In this document: one piece after another, positions 11,959-26,600 of the stretch | Layout of the letters: every line of letters starts with the position of its first letter | Numbering within the stretch: the stretch's first letter is position 1 | Source: Plecoglossus altivelis | Taxonomy: Eukaryota; Chordata; Actinopteri; Osmeriformes; Plecoglossidae | Length of the DNA: 64,000 nucleotides | NCBI GenBank assembly: GCA_036571765.1 | Contig: BROE01000001.1 | Span: 6,630,818-6,694,817, forward strand | Reading direction: 5' to 3' | The notes under the pieces: model-generated | What the model was told of the DNA's origin: nothing | Databases searched by the model: none | Seen by the model: the letters and a program-made list of their open reading frames with translations, nothing else | Translations under genes and position numbers: made by a program

Positions 11959-14900
11959 AACTCTCTATGATCTCTCGCCCTCTCTGCCAGCCCACCCTCC
12001 TTTATACTCTAATCACAGACATCTTTTTGTTCACGCAGCAGAGCCTGCTTCCCTTAAGACAGTGACACATAGATGAGAGAATGTTCGTAGATCAAAGCAT
12101 CAACCCTCAGTGTTTGATACTGCTTACTAGTTTTCATTCAGCTGTAAACTGTGTTTACTCAATTGAAAGAATAGTGAGCTTTACAGGACAACATGAGGGG
12201 GAAGGACAAATTGCACAGGAGCTGTTACTGATGTTCTCGGTGAATTAATGATGCCATGTAAAAAACAAAAACGAGTTACCTTGAACAGTAAATAACTCTA
12301 ACCCTGACCCTAGGAATAAGATGAGCCCAAGGCTTTGTTCACCCCAATACTCACAATCACCAAATGGGTAATGCAGAATTGCGGTGGTTGGTTTCATACG
12401 AAGAACTGTCCCTTTGGTTTGACACCAGGTTTACGTGTGCTTTAATATAGCATACTGTCTTTGAATACTACCTACATTCATAGCTCATATTGGGGTATGG
12501 GGTGAGCGTCAAAGGTCTTTGTACCTTCTCTATTGGAGAGACTGTGGGCTGTATGGGGCCTTCGGGATCTGTCTCTTCCAGCCAGTTTCTCCGAGCTAAT
12601 TCCTCCCACTCAGCCTGCATCTTATCCCAAAATTCTGTGTCAGACTGAGAAGGAAAAGGAATGAGATATTTAACACATTGTCTATGATTCACAATAGTGT
12701 GCCGACAAACTTTTTCTTTCCAGTGATCAAGAGGTTTGTCCTTTCACAAAGCTGTGATGACTGTATGATAGTGCCAATACCTACACAAGACACAATGAAA
12801 GTTTATATGCAACCCCGACTAGATCATAGACACTGGAAAACACATGGGAAACATTTCAGTTGATGTGTCACCTTTGTATTGGCGGCACCACTTATAACTG
12901 TGAACACAGTGGTTAAAATCAGAAAATTGGACCCAGAACAAAAATCCATAATTTCTCATGGTTTACTGAGGCATGTTGTTCCCAGCAGTTGTCAGTTCAA
13001 ATGAATCTCATTCGACACATTTGTAGTGAACCCAAACATAGAACCCAACAGAATCATTTAATCATGTGCTCATTGAAATGGAAGCACAGTGCAGTAAATC
13101 GTATTCATCAGCAGTAAAGCAGATGCCTATTTAGCCAAGTAGGGAAGATGGCTGTACCAGGTGGCTCTGATAAACTGGTGAGAGGTAAGAGGCTGTTTGG
13201 TTTGACTTGAAAAGAGAGGATTTGTCACTTACAAATAAAACACAGGTCCTTGTTGTCTTCCCGTAATTATTGAATCAAATGACTATTTGAGACGATTACT
13301 TATTTGAGTCATGGTGGCATTTGTTACGAAAATGTCAAACACACGTACACACAAGTACATGCATAACACACTAATGCAGTTCTGTGATGAGGGAACTCGC
13401 ATGATTTGTTTCCTTAGTCAAATCAAGGCTTAAACCCCGCAGTTTGTTCTGAGGGGATCTGTAGGGATGAATATATTATTGTAATGCTACATTAATTCTG
13501 TTGGATGTTATTGCATGTATTAAGTACCTAAACTAAGATTTGTAGATTGATATTAGACTGAATGGTCAGCACAATCAGGCAGGTTAAAATGATACCACAG
13601 AATGCACCCAATTCAGTAACATTCAAATTAAAGGAGATATGATGGAAAGTGTCAGAGGAGGTGGAAACTGAGAGAAGCAGGTGAAGGAAAGAGGAGAGAG
13701 GAGGTACAACACTGAGAGGAGGAGGTGTTGGGATGTAGAAGAGACATGTGGATACTGAGAGGAGGAGAGGAGGAGGTAGAAGAGACATGTGGATACTGAG
13801 AGGAGGAGAGGTAGAAGAGACATATGGATACTGAGAGGAGGAGAGGTAGAAGAGACATGTGGATACTGAGAAGAGGAGGGGAGGAGAGTGGTGGAGGACG
13901 GACAACAGTGGAAAAAATGTGTCCCATTATCTTCTAGTCATTAGTAGTTAGCCTTTGGGCCTATACATAGACACTGTGACTCATGTGACAGTGTTGTATT
14001 CTCATTTTAGCCTGCCTCCTTAGTGCTCTGTGACGAAAACGCTGCTTATCGGCTTTGGCTTGTTTTTAGCCATTATTCACACCGGATTAGGTTTCTACTC
14101 TCACATCAAACACAAAGAGTGGAGCTAAGAAAGGGCACATGTGCCAAGAAGAAATCTGTGTACTAGATACGCGTGTGAAAACTAAAGAGATTTATTGTAC
14201 ATAAATGATTAAAGGTAACAGACCAGAATTCCTTAAAAATCTTTTTTTTTCAAGAATCTACATCAAATGAAATGCCTTGAGGGCATGCATTTACAGTAAT
14301 AACAACAATACAAAGGAAGTTAGTTTACAGTAAGACTAATTTTAGAAAGGGCATCTTTAGAGACAGTAAGACCAATTTTAATATTGAAGCTGACAGTTCT
14401 ATTAAGGCCAACTCCCCATACTGTGAAGCATAAATAATAGCATGAACTGAGGAACATCCAGTATGGTAATCTGGTCTAATGTTTCATGTAGGAAAATCAT
14501 TGTACCAGGGATTTTCCTAAGTCTTGCTACCTTTTTGTTTAGTTTTTGGTTGTTGTTCTAATTCAGTGAAGCTCCTTGTTTCCCGTCGCACCTTTGTCCT
14601 CACTTCCAGTCGTCATTCAGTAACGCTCTCTCTCTGTCTGTATGTCTCTCTCTGTCTCTTTCACTCTCTCCCTCTCTCAGAGTTGCTATAGGAACTTGAC
14701 TTCCTCTCCCAATTCCCTCTTTTCTCTGTCTCATTCCATTTCTCATCCCTTCTTTTACAAAGTGTTATGGTCCATCATCATTCTTCCTGGTTGCCTATAT
14801 ATTTTTATCTACCTCTCCCTCTCCTCTCTGCTGACATCAGTCTCTCCCTCTCTATTCTGTCGTCCGTCATCTCCACATTCTTCCATCTTCATCTGGTACT

Positions 14901-17619
14901 GCCTCACTGGTCCTTCCTTTGTCAGGCACCTAAAACTCCCACTTGGTGGTTCTGAACTGTGCAGATAAGCTTGTTTTGATATGATGTATGAGGCGGTGGG
15001 TTCTTATATCTCTGCTCGCAGAAATATACGTTGAACCAAGATGATATACAATCTGTGGCACTAGATCAGCTGACAGCATCTCTAGATGCAGATGCTGATG
15101 TTGCGATACTGTTTAGCTAAATGATGGATGATACTATCTTGGGTTGTTACACCAGGTGTGTGTGTGTGTCTGTGTTTGTCTCACCTCTACGGCGGCCTTT
15201 GCCTTCACAAACTCATCCTCCATAGACTGATTTCTGGCCAGGAGGGCACGGCCTAGACGCCGCTCTCTGCCCACGCAGCAGTCCTGGAGAACACAGATGG
15301 CAACACACACACACGCACACACACGACACAAGAGAACAGGTCAGCCAACACGCTCAGCTCTAACTGTGAGAGGTCACTGACACCTCCTTTGCAAGCCTGT
15401 GGAAACTAGGAGACAGACACGTATCGCCATGCTTTTCCTTTCTCCAGTCCAGTATCAGTATCGGTAACATTTTATTCATTTTTCCAGATATAAATAGAGA
15501 AACAAAAACCTGTGCAGCTGATCCAAAATCAATATCATCTATGCTGTTGACCTCGAAGGAGTTCTTGGTGGACGGATCTGTTTTGAAATCTGCAGACCTG
15601 GTTGGGGAGAGAGGAGAGGACAGTCCATATCAAATCAGAATCTATGAAAAATTAAGATGACATGCAAATCAGTTTTCCATTTTGTAGGGCATGTTTCTGT
15701 ATGGGTTTTAATTACCATAACAGCTCGCTGGAGGAGTGCTGTGACGTGCACCTCTTCTCAAATCTCCTCTTCCTGCCACTCAGGGAACCTTCTGGTTGGA
15801 GATTCACTTCCTCCCATTTGTCCAATGGGGAGCTGGAAAGACTGACTAGACATGGTAAAGGAAAAGAAGCATTAAAAGAGATATTGACTGAACAATCAAG
15901 CCTGTTTATATTGCACAACAAAATAATGATAATTGTGCAATGAAACAACTAGTTTCAGCCAATTAATACCATGTAAGTATAGGTGAGTACAGTGAACTCA
16001 TAATACATGTTGTAATAGACAGGAGTGGGAACACTAACTGAGGCAGGACCTGAGTCTAGTGACACTCTCTCTGGGGTGCGAGGGCTTGGGGATGAGCGTT
16101 CCACCTCCACCTGGATGAGCTCCGTGTCCTCAGGCCTCCTCCTGCAGGGGCTGTTCTTGGCGCTGCCCTTCTTGGGGCCTGTGGGGCTCCTACGGGCCCT
16201 GCTGCTGCCCTTCCTGATGTTGAAGCCACCAGAACTCTCCCCTGGCTCACTCAGGTCCACCAGGTCCAAGGCTGTGGACAGAACTGAAGCCCATTTGGAG
16301 TGTTTATGTTTGTGTGGAAATCAATATGACTTCTCTAGTGTTTCCAACTGAATACTGATTATGATGATGATTCTCTCATACTGAGGAATGGCTGGCTTGT
16401 GGTTGCTAGAATTACTTGCTTTGATCCACCATGAAACACGTTGGCTAATGTGGTTTAAGAATCCTTTGAGGATGACCTATGCTTCCCACTGAGCCTGAGG
16501 GTTTAAGTCAAGCAAATTCACTTAGACCCTTACTGACTTATTAGATATTATCATGGGATCAGTTTCAGGGAAACATTCATCATCATCATGTTTTTAAATT
16601 GGAGCACGAATGTCAAGGCAAAGCAAGGCCAGATGAGAAGATCTGACAGACAAGAGGCAGAAAGAGAAATAGAGCAGATTAATGGTGGCTAATGAGATGC
16701 TGAGGATACCTGCTGTGTTGGAGGTGACCAGGCGGGCCACGGGGCCGTCGATACGGCTTTCTGACAGGAAGTCATCGATGGAGGGACTCAGCAGAGGACG
16801 GCTCTCTTGCTGCTCACCGGCCAGCTGTTGGGGAAAGAGGGGTGACATTAAATGGCACAAAATGGAAGGATGACGGTTGTCGAATGATACATCCATCGCA
16901 TAGCACAACTCTATACAACATGGATATACTTATTTAATAACTAGGGTGTTTCAGAGATCAGAGACAGTTAAGACAAGAAACAGACAGTCATATCATGAAA
17001 GTTTAAATTGCAACCATGCAGGTAGATGCAATATTTTCTTGTTTCAAGTGTATGAAATGAGACTGTTGGAAGCATCTGTTGCAGGGTGTATATATGCAGG
17101 GTTTGCACTTTTATCCACTGAGCCACCTAAAGATACTGAAACTGTAAATGCACCAGGGACATGTATGTTGACTTTGATTGTAACTGTGTAGCATGTAGCT
17201 GTGTGTGCAAATGTGTGTGAAATGCATTTCTGCTTGTTTGCAGCCCTGATTAAGACAACATGGAGTTCTGTTCGTGCAGGATACTGTGATTACTGTAAGC
17301 TGATGTTACTGTAAGGGTGACCTAGAGTTAAAATGGTCTCTTGGTGGAATTGCCAAGTCATTACAAAAAAACATTAATTTTAAATGAGACATTCGAAATG
17401 GCTTTTACGATCACCCTCTCCAAATTAGTTGACCCTGAAGAGACTTTATTGGATGGCTTGATCACTGAATGGAGAATAGATGTCAGTGGAAATGCCACAA
17501 CATTAAATACATGTTTGAAATGTATTTCAAACATGTATTTAATGTTGTGTAGATGCTTGTATGTGTTTCTGTATATGTTATATATACACATATATATATA
17601 CATATATATACAGTATGTG

Positions 17620-17670
<51 letters not shown>

Positions 17671-20579
17671 GAAATATTGTGTATATATATATAGTTTTAT
17701 ATGTGTGTGTTTACATGTTTACATGTGTTTATGTATACATGTTATATATATTTTTGTTTGTTTGTATTTTGTTTTTTTCACTTAGTACGTGTGTTTGGTT
17801 ATGTGTGAGTCCCATTGATGTTATACAAACATCTGTAACACAACATTGTTTCCGTTCGGTCACACACACAAGACTCAAATACACTGATCTTGAATCAAAT
17901 CACAGGCAAATAATCACTTGATTGTTAAGGGTGACTAGCTTAATCCCTGGTAGTAGCCCTCTCCGACATCAATCTGCTCTGTTTTTCTAATCCTAATCCA
18001 TAGTAGAGATGTTTGAACTCTACTTTAAAAACATGAATACAGCTGGACATCCATCACATAGTGTACTTAATCAAATAAAAGTGGTGCTATTATTTTATCA
18101 ATGTATGGCTGCAGTTCATGATGAGATACAGAATCTGAACATTCCTCAAAACATGTAAACTACAGTCATTTCACATTGTAATATTTGTTTGCAACTACTA
18201 CACCATCCATCTTTGTTGTCAGATTTTTGGTATCGCAACGTCCTTTCAGTTGTCATGTAAACGCAATCTGAGGAAAGGTGTTCGCCACTGCACATTTTTT
18301 ACTTAGTGAATACTGCAATGTAGAGGTCCATCAAGGGCCTGTTGGCATATGGTCCGTTTCTTAATAGAGGCTTTTCGGACCACCAATACAGACAAAAGAT
18401 TCAGACAAATGATTCAGACAAACGATTCAGACAAAAGATTCAGACAAAAGAGTGAACTGAATGAACTACGCACAGCAAACACATCAACACATAACCGAAT
18501 TCTGCACCCACACATCATAAAATACATGTGCGCAATCAAATATGTAATGGCTTTCAAACCACTTCAAACTCAATGCTTTTGTGATTTGAATATGAGGCCA
18601 AAATCACAACAGAATGTAAATATCATGAAGTAACATGACACCGCAGGAAAATCTTGGTTAAAAAGCTATTTAAACCCAAATCCTAGACAATAATGATATG
18701 CTGGATGGAAACAACACATTAATACATAGAAACATAGATACTGAAAACTAAAACATAACAAAAATGCTTGGAAAAGTCAAGCAAAGAGCCAGAGCTGGGA
18801 CACTTTTTGATTTGATCTGTCATTTACTATTTTGTTATTTGACATGTACTAAACTGAGGATCTGATTTGGTTCAGCAGTTTAGGGATCTGCTGTTTCCTT
18901 TTCATTGGAAGAAGAGAGATATTGAGAGGTAAGGGTGAAAATGAATTGTGCTCCTTTTATATTAAAATCGTCAAATGGTTGATGAAAGGTTCAGAATGAA
19001 CTACATTTATTGTATTTGTTTTCTATGTTGGAAAAGACAAAGCTTTAAGCCACCACTTACAATAAATGCATACTGTCCAAGCAGCAAGCATCCTTCCAAG
19101 CAGGAGTGGTGGTGGTTGGTGGTGAGAACATAGTTTCAAGGAGGGCTTGTGAATGACGTACACCCTCTAACCCAGCATTTATCCTGAAAAGGTTGACTTC
19201 CTGGCTATTCAAAAAGCATGTGCAGAGTTTTAAGGGATAATGTGTGATAAAAAAGCAATAAAAAAGACTATGTTGTACTGTGCACCAAACCAGGAAGTGC
19301 TTGTTGCTTCCTGATGGTGGTTGTCATGCCCACCTTGGTTGTCACGGTGAGGAGGGGGTTTCCTTCTGAGGATGCCTTTTTACCCGGAAGCTCCTTCAGC
19401 ACCATGGCAACAGCCCTTTCCCCTTTCCCCTACAACAGTGAGATCAACAATGACTTGAGTCAGTAGTCACAAATCCTTCCCATTCCAATTCTCAGGTTGA
19501 TTCCGCAAAGCTTTTTTCAACACGGACATGTGCTGTATATGTTGTATGTGTTGTATTATAAAGTATGAAGATGGTTTATAGAAATATAAGCATATGCTTA
19601 TGACTGAACATGTTACAAAAGCTAGCAGATGGTGATTGTGACGTTCAATTTAAATAATTCCTAAATACTTTTCTGCACCATATACTTTTGTGTCTCAGCA
19701 AAACATATTTATTGAAAGTACTGTATATCCCACAGAGTGAGCTAAAATATGCTTATCTGTGGTCATGATTGACTGTGGACTAACCGGATGTGTACATACA
19801 CAATGATAAGGAAAGTATTCTGAATTACAATTAGATGTTATGAAAAATATGTATAAAATGCAAGACCAAAAAGGCATCATAGTAAGTCTTCTTTGAACTG
19901 AATGAGGAACAGTACCCTTTAAGAGCAGCCTAAAAAACTAAAACATACATCTTAATATAGCTGTCTGACCTTTTCTTGCATGTGCACAAATGTATTTGTT
20001 CTATTCTTTAAACCATATGTTTGTTTAGTCAACCTATTGGCCAGATATCTGCAAGAAAATATTTTCCGGTGTTTAGTACCTCAATGGAACTCCATGAATA
20101 TTGGTTTATTGACAGTGACACAGCATGACCAGCCAAATCAATTGTCAGAGGAGTTGTTTAGAGTAAGGACATTTACAAAGCAGCCATTCACTTTAGGATA
20201 CTGATTCAGAATTAATCTTTTGGTGTAAGTACCAATTTCACAAGAACAGCAGTGGTCCTGCATGTTTGTTTTACACTTATTCAGCATTCAGCAGTGTTCC
20301 AACATGACAATGATGTTGAATAATCCATGTAGACCTAGTTAGGTCAGACAGGAACATGACATAACCACTAAGCAGACACAAGTCTCTTAGGTAAATATCC
20401 CTAAAAGCACCCAGAAGAAATCCAGGATAGACTGTGCTCCATTGAAAGGTCAGGTCTAATTGTTTATTCTCAACTACACATTGCAATTGAAAGACTTCAC
20501 AATGGCAGTTGTGGATGGAATAGAGTGCAACTACAGATCAAAAATACATTGCTTTTCACAGCAATGGTTTCATAAAGGT

Positions 20580-20614
<35 letters not shown>

Positions 20615-23600
20615 AGCCTACATTAATGAACTGCTGATGCAGTGAGCAATTAAGAGAGCCGGGATGTTATCTTTACCATGGGACAAAGAAGTGTGTTAAA
20701 GGCTTTGTAACGCTCTGGTAAACACAAAAGACACACTAATAAAAGTATGATTTATTCAGACCATCTATATAGCATCTGCTAGAACTGTGGCACGGCAAGA
20801 ATAGCGTTGCATGACATCTGTTAAATTGACTAATTTAATTTTGCACTTTGAAAGTTACTTTCAGCTCAACAGAGACCAGGAGTGAGTCATTAAAGGCAGG
20901 TGCTCATCACAAAAAATCCATTAATACAGAAACAGCTGGATGCTTTGATACACTCCTCATCACACTTGGCAGGTAGTTCTCCGTTGTCGTGACGATCAAC
21001 AGCCCAGATGATGATCAAGATCAGCAGGACGTCCAGCAGTTTAATGATTAGATCTACAGTATAGTGGGATCAATTCTCAAACGACCTTTTAACATTGGTA
21101 GATGATATCAGGGAATTTGAAAGTGATCATATGATCTTGATTAGGTCTTAGAAGTAAAAAAAAAAAACTGTCCAGAGATGATAGTGGCATACCATCAGGA
21201 ATATTTCTCATAGTGACAGTGAGGAACTTGCTCATTTTAGCAGCTTGCACTCTGTGTGACTTCACAGACGAATCTGTCCTCTATACTGATCAATCACTAT
21301 CCTCTCATATACCACAGCCTCTGGTAGGTCTACTTCATATCACAAGTCGAAATATAACAAGTCAATATTAATGGAGACAACTAAATATTTGCAGGGGTAA
21401 GATGGGTATACTTTTCAGGTATTTTATTTGCATGCAATATTGTCCATACTACATATGTATACTTGGTATATATTATATACATTGTATATAGCATTGCATA
21501 ATATGTATCCTTGATCCATGTCTAGTCATTCAGGATGAACATATTTGAACGTTTTTAGTACCATTTCAAGGATGAGAAATTATTGTATGTCTATGTCTAT
21601 GACCATTAATTAACTGAGCATTGGATAGCTACTGTATAAAGAGCTGTGCATAAACTGATACTGAAGTAAGAGTGTTATAGTGATACGTAGTGAACAAATG
21701 CTTTAAAAGTCGCTCTAGATCACTTTTTCCACATGTCAAATTGCAGACAAGTGAGTCTGGTGCGCTTTGCTTAAAAGGAACCTTGAGTGAGTTTGCATTG
21801 CACTGTAAGTGAAGCAATATTCCTGCTGACTTCTGAAACACACACAAACACCACTAACAGTTACAAGGTTGAATGGAGTCAACAAGCTCCAAAGACATTT
21901 GGATTTTTTAACTCAGCTCAGCCAAGCCCACTTTACATTTGACCTTTTTCACAACTCCCTTGCGTTCATCTCTTTCATCCTTCTGTCACTGTCAAGCGCA
22001 CCATGCTCCAAAACTGTAACATGCTATATTCAACTTAATCTGAGAGGAGTCAGAATCTATTTTGCAGAGCTGCGAGCTCTGTCTTCCTACTGTGCCAGAG
22101 CATCTACAGGAATATCTAATGCTTGAAGTTTACCTGGGAACTTTAAAGATAGTATGAATCTCACACCTTTTATTGCCTTATTGTCTCTCTCTCTTCCTCT
22201 CTCTCCTCCTCTCTCTCACACCTTCCCCTTGTCTTAAGGCTCTTGTGTCTCTAAGTCTATTACCATGCCAGTTGTCCGACTGCGAAGCACTTTAGCATCG
22301 TTGCGGTTTGGGAGCCGCTGTGGGGGCTCAGACCTAAAAATAGCCCAGCCGTGTGCTGAGCAAACAGCCAAGTAGCAGCCACGTAGAGTCCCAGTGGTGC
22401 TGAGCAGGGCTGATCTGGGCCAGACCTCACAACTTTTGTCACAGCATCTAATTAAAGCAAGAATTTGTAACAAGACTTCACTGTTACAATCAGAGGAACT
22501 TCTTGGTCATGATACGTTTGGCTCCAATGTCAGGATAAGAGAACACTGAGACAAAGGGATGAGATTATTGACTGTAGCCTTCACATAGTCTAACGCGATT
22601 TAGTGAATAGACAAATGTGGATGAGAAACTGTTCCAACAGTGAAGCAGGGTTACTTCTGTGAGTTTTCTTGGCAATGTAGGTCAAAATGTAATATTAACA
22701 GAGACACCGCTTCTATGACCCTCTACTTTGTTCTTGTTCTTATAGAAATATAGAAAGGACAGTGGGTTTATGGGAGATCAGAATCTGGATTAGATTTCGT
22801 TGTCTGCAAGGACACAAAGAGATAGTGGTACATCAAAGATAAGTTTTCTGTGAAGAATTACAACAGGATGGAATGTATTTCTCTGTGTTATTTTGAGGGA
22901 AAATAAGGATTTAGTGTATTGAAGGAAGACTTGCTCATCTCCTCAATGTCATGATCAGCATGCAACCAAAAGGCTGGGTAACATCGGCAGGAGAAAGCAT
23001 GCCAAGGGCAACAGCAGGGAGCGTAGGGACACGCCACTAGACACCACCTTTCGCAAGTGTCAGTTAGGCAGAAAAATGTGTTGACTGAAATATTTGACCC
23101 AAAGGTTTTACGTATTTATATCCTCCAGTAATCCGGCAGCACTCTTTCTAATTAATCTTGTATGAGAGCATCCCCACTGTGGGTATTTCTGCCTGAGTCA
23201 CTGGCTCTAACTACTGTACAGATGCCCTAGAGAAGATTGAAAGGACATACACAACAGGATTATCAGAGGAGTTCTCCTCACTCTTGTCTCATTCAATGAA
23301 CCAAAGATGATGAGAAAAGGTTCTGTTTGGGCACTTTCTCTCTATTTCCATGACCCGTTCGTGTCGGCGGGTGCTAGAATGAGCAAGGTATGCAGTTACT
23401 TACAAGAGATTCAGATGCTGTATAAGCCTGATTTATGATATGGTTACATTGGTACAAAAGGAATTCCAAAAAGACTAGCGGTGGCTTTAAAGGTCTTATA
23501 CTGGAATAAAAACCGCATGTGTAAATACAGGTGGTAAGGTTTACAGGAGCTCACTCCACATTTCCTCAGACTTGTATAAACAGAAGATGTAGTTGCATTC

Positions 23601-26600
23601 CATGTTTTATTCCATTTTAAAGGGGATTTGGACTTTCTTAGTAGAGGATATTACATTTATTTCTGTAGAATAGTTAATGCATTTCTAGTCTGACCTTCCA
23701 ATTAGTCCGATGGAGCAAAGCAACAGTGTTCAAATCCCGGAAAGACCTCACTCTTTCACAGCACTTAACCTGAGTTGCCCTTGTAGACACAGCCATTAAA
23801 AACAGAAACAATGTGTCAGATGTCAGCTATGTAAGCTGCTTCCTGCTATCAACTTCTATTCAGCAAATAGAGTGGCATAGAGTCCACAGTCAGAGTGTCC
23901 ATTAGGAAAAGAGAGAGAGAGAGAGAGGAACAAGTGGCTGCCAGGTTGTTGTTTTTACTCTTGTGTCATTTTGGTGAAAATGGGTAACTGGCTTGGGGGC
24001 CTATTGGAGTCATTTAGTTGTGATAGTGAGGTGTTGAGTAGTTTCAGGGCTCTAAACAGGTGCCAAGTCATGGTGTCTCAAAAGGTTCAAATTCAATCAT
24101 TTTGGTCAAATATAAAGTATCAACTTTCATCCTTAGAGTAAATGTATTTATTGGGGTACAGACACGTTTGAAGGACAAAAGGCAGTAGTCCTACAAATGC
24201 AAAAGTATAAAACTTTGATTGGGCTGTTTCAAACTGTCTATGAACTGTGTCTGCTCTCATGCTATGAATAAATGATTCTGCTTTTGAGTAAGGCGTCTTG
24301 TCTTAGAAATATGCCAAACTATAAGTAGCCTGTCTTTTAGCAGTGTTAGTTGTCACGGCAAATGTGTGTTCCTGGAAGCCTCAAGTCATGATTATAGATC
24401 TGGATAATGAACTGTTCCAAATGAAGCAAATAACTTTCTTTGCATACAACTTCATTGAAGTGCTTCTTCAAAGAGCATCTGCTTTATACCAGGTAATTTG
24501 GCAGTGTGCGTGATCAACATCAAACCCTCAAGCCTTCAGGTTCTTTGAAGGCTGCTGATGCAGCATCCTTTTTGCTTTGATCAGACTGACGAGACAAAGT
24601 TATCTTGACATTATTATTGAGCTTTCTATCTAACCAAAACACTTCCAAAGAGGCCTCCAATACGTAAATACAAGAAGCCAGTTGGCCGTGATGTTCACAA
24701 CCTCGAAGCGCATCGCCTCAGCCTCACCATCAACAACAACAGAACTCATCCTCAATGCCTGAAACCCTTCAGAATGAAATCAATTTTTTTGTATTGATAT
24801 AATGCCTTCCACGGATTGTGTGACTATAAGTATATGGCTACCATCCCTCTGTTTCCATTTAGCAGAGACAAGTGCCCATGTCCTACTTCTTCCACTGAGT
24901 CCTACAAAACCTCAACTCTGGGATTACAGTGTATTTCTCTGTCCATTCAACTCAACGTTTTAAACACGGATTTACTCTTAAATATTTTTTATTCGGTGCT
25001 CTATGGTTTTATTCTCTGCTCTACGTTAAAACCCTATTTTGGTTTCACTGTTTTATTTGACAAGAAAGGGCACCTTGACTTGGCAGAGTCATAAAGAGTT
25101 GGGGGATTATTTCATGCCCTTTGATTCGTCTTAGGGGACATGAGCAGGATTTTCTTGAGAAGATGTCTTGTGAAATTACTATCTAAGGATGTTCAGTGAA
25201 GAGCATCAGAAAAATTGGGGAGCAGAATTGAACTCACTGTCCCGAAACTAGCCTGAGGCTTAACATAAAGAAGGGAAAGTCACAAAAACATCCTTTTGTA
25301 ATTTCCGAAAATTTAAGCAGGAAAATATATGGGTATTTTAGCATTCAACAGAAACAAATCTAACTTCAAGTCTGTAAGACAATTCACTTTCAAAGTGTTC
25401 ATGGAGATCTTCCAATTCAGTTCTCATTAGTCGTAGCAAAAATATCATTGATTAAATAATCCACTGTGCACTGAAGAACATGGAACAGGCTTCTCCAAAC
25501 ACAGCCTCTTGAGAAATGTCATCTCAGCCCCAAGCCCCAAGTCTCTTGTGTTCACTTAGACTCCAAGGTCAGATTTGCCCTATCCCTGAAATTCAGGATG
25601 CTCATTAGAAATATACACTTATTCTCAAGTGTCCTAAGGGGAAATATCAAACCCAGCTCTCGCAAGGCAACTTGAATCTCCATTCATTGTTTGATTCAAA
25701 AAATCAAATTGCGTTTTTTTTTCATGGACTTAAATTCCTATTAAGACTGTTAAGTGTGGCCACATACTGTAGGTTGAGTTGTCCTTCTCAAAGGGCGCAT
25801 GAGCTGAACAATCCACTGAGCTTTGACCCGGTTACTTTTCTCTACTCATATGGACTCAAGTCAGTTGACTAAGTTTGTTCCCTTTGGCTTTTGAGTCTTA
25901 TGTAGCTTTTGTCTTCCCCACCAACCCATCATGGGGACCAGTTGTAAACAAATCATGTTTACTGTGGCTTGTGAACGTGACCGCTCATTTAGATGAGAGA
26001 TGCCAGGGGGAAACAGTAGATCAACATATAGGGGCCTGTAACCATCTAGCTTTATTCACGTACTGAATGTGAACCATCGCAACAAGTCTAGTCTACAGTG
26101 TGGTCTGCTGCAATACAGACTCAACCAGGATATTTGCCTTGTCCTATCCAGCCTTTTCCTATACATGTACAGAAATACTGTATGTTCATATGTTCTCTAC
26201 ATTGCTTTCTTCACAATCTGCACTGCACAATTGCAGCACACAAATTCAAGTGGAAACAAATCTTTACACAATATTTGCCCGTTGTCCAAGTGTGTTAAGC
26301 CTAATGGATAATTCAGTGGATCTAACTGCAGCTTATGTCCTAATATGTTGATGCACGACCAGCTGACCTGACCATGATGGCTTCAGGGTTTAAATCTTAT
26401 TCATAAGCTTGATATAATAATATAATATAATAATTTGCTTTAGGTTCCCTCTGAGCATACAGGAGCTCGAGTATTGAACATACACTGTTGTGTCAGGAAA
26501 CCGCTTCTCTACTTTACAAGACAGGTCCAAATTATGAGAAATATTCTAATGAGACTGTTCATAGAATAACAGGAAGTCCCAAGAGAATACATTTATATGA

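Noticed and set aside
13528..13927. Ser/Pro/Leu-rich minus-strand frames
   Set aside because: They are produced by the 35-bp minisatellite in a pex5l intron; three frames are open at once.
17341..17921. Tyr/Ile/Cys-rich frames
   Set aside because: These are translations of TA/TG microsatellite DNA.
18391..18450. Regular 13-bp repeats as a CRISPR-like array
   Set aside because: The repeats are contiguous without spacers, in a vertebrate intron.
24655..24785. Minus-strand frame reading SSVVVDGEAEAMRFEVVNIT
   Set aside because: It looks protein-like locally, but I recognised no family and saw no convincing splice sites, and other frames are also open.
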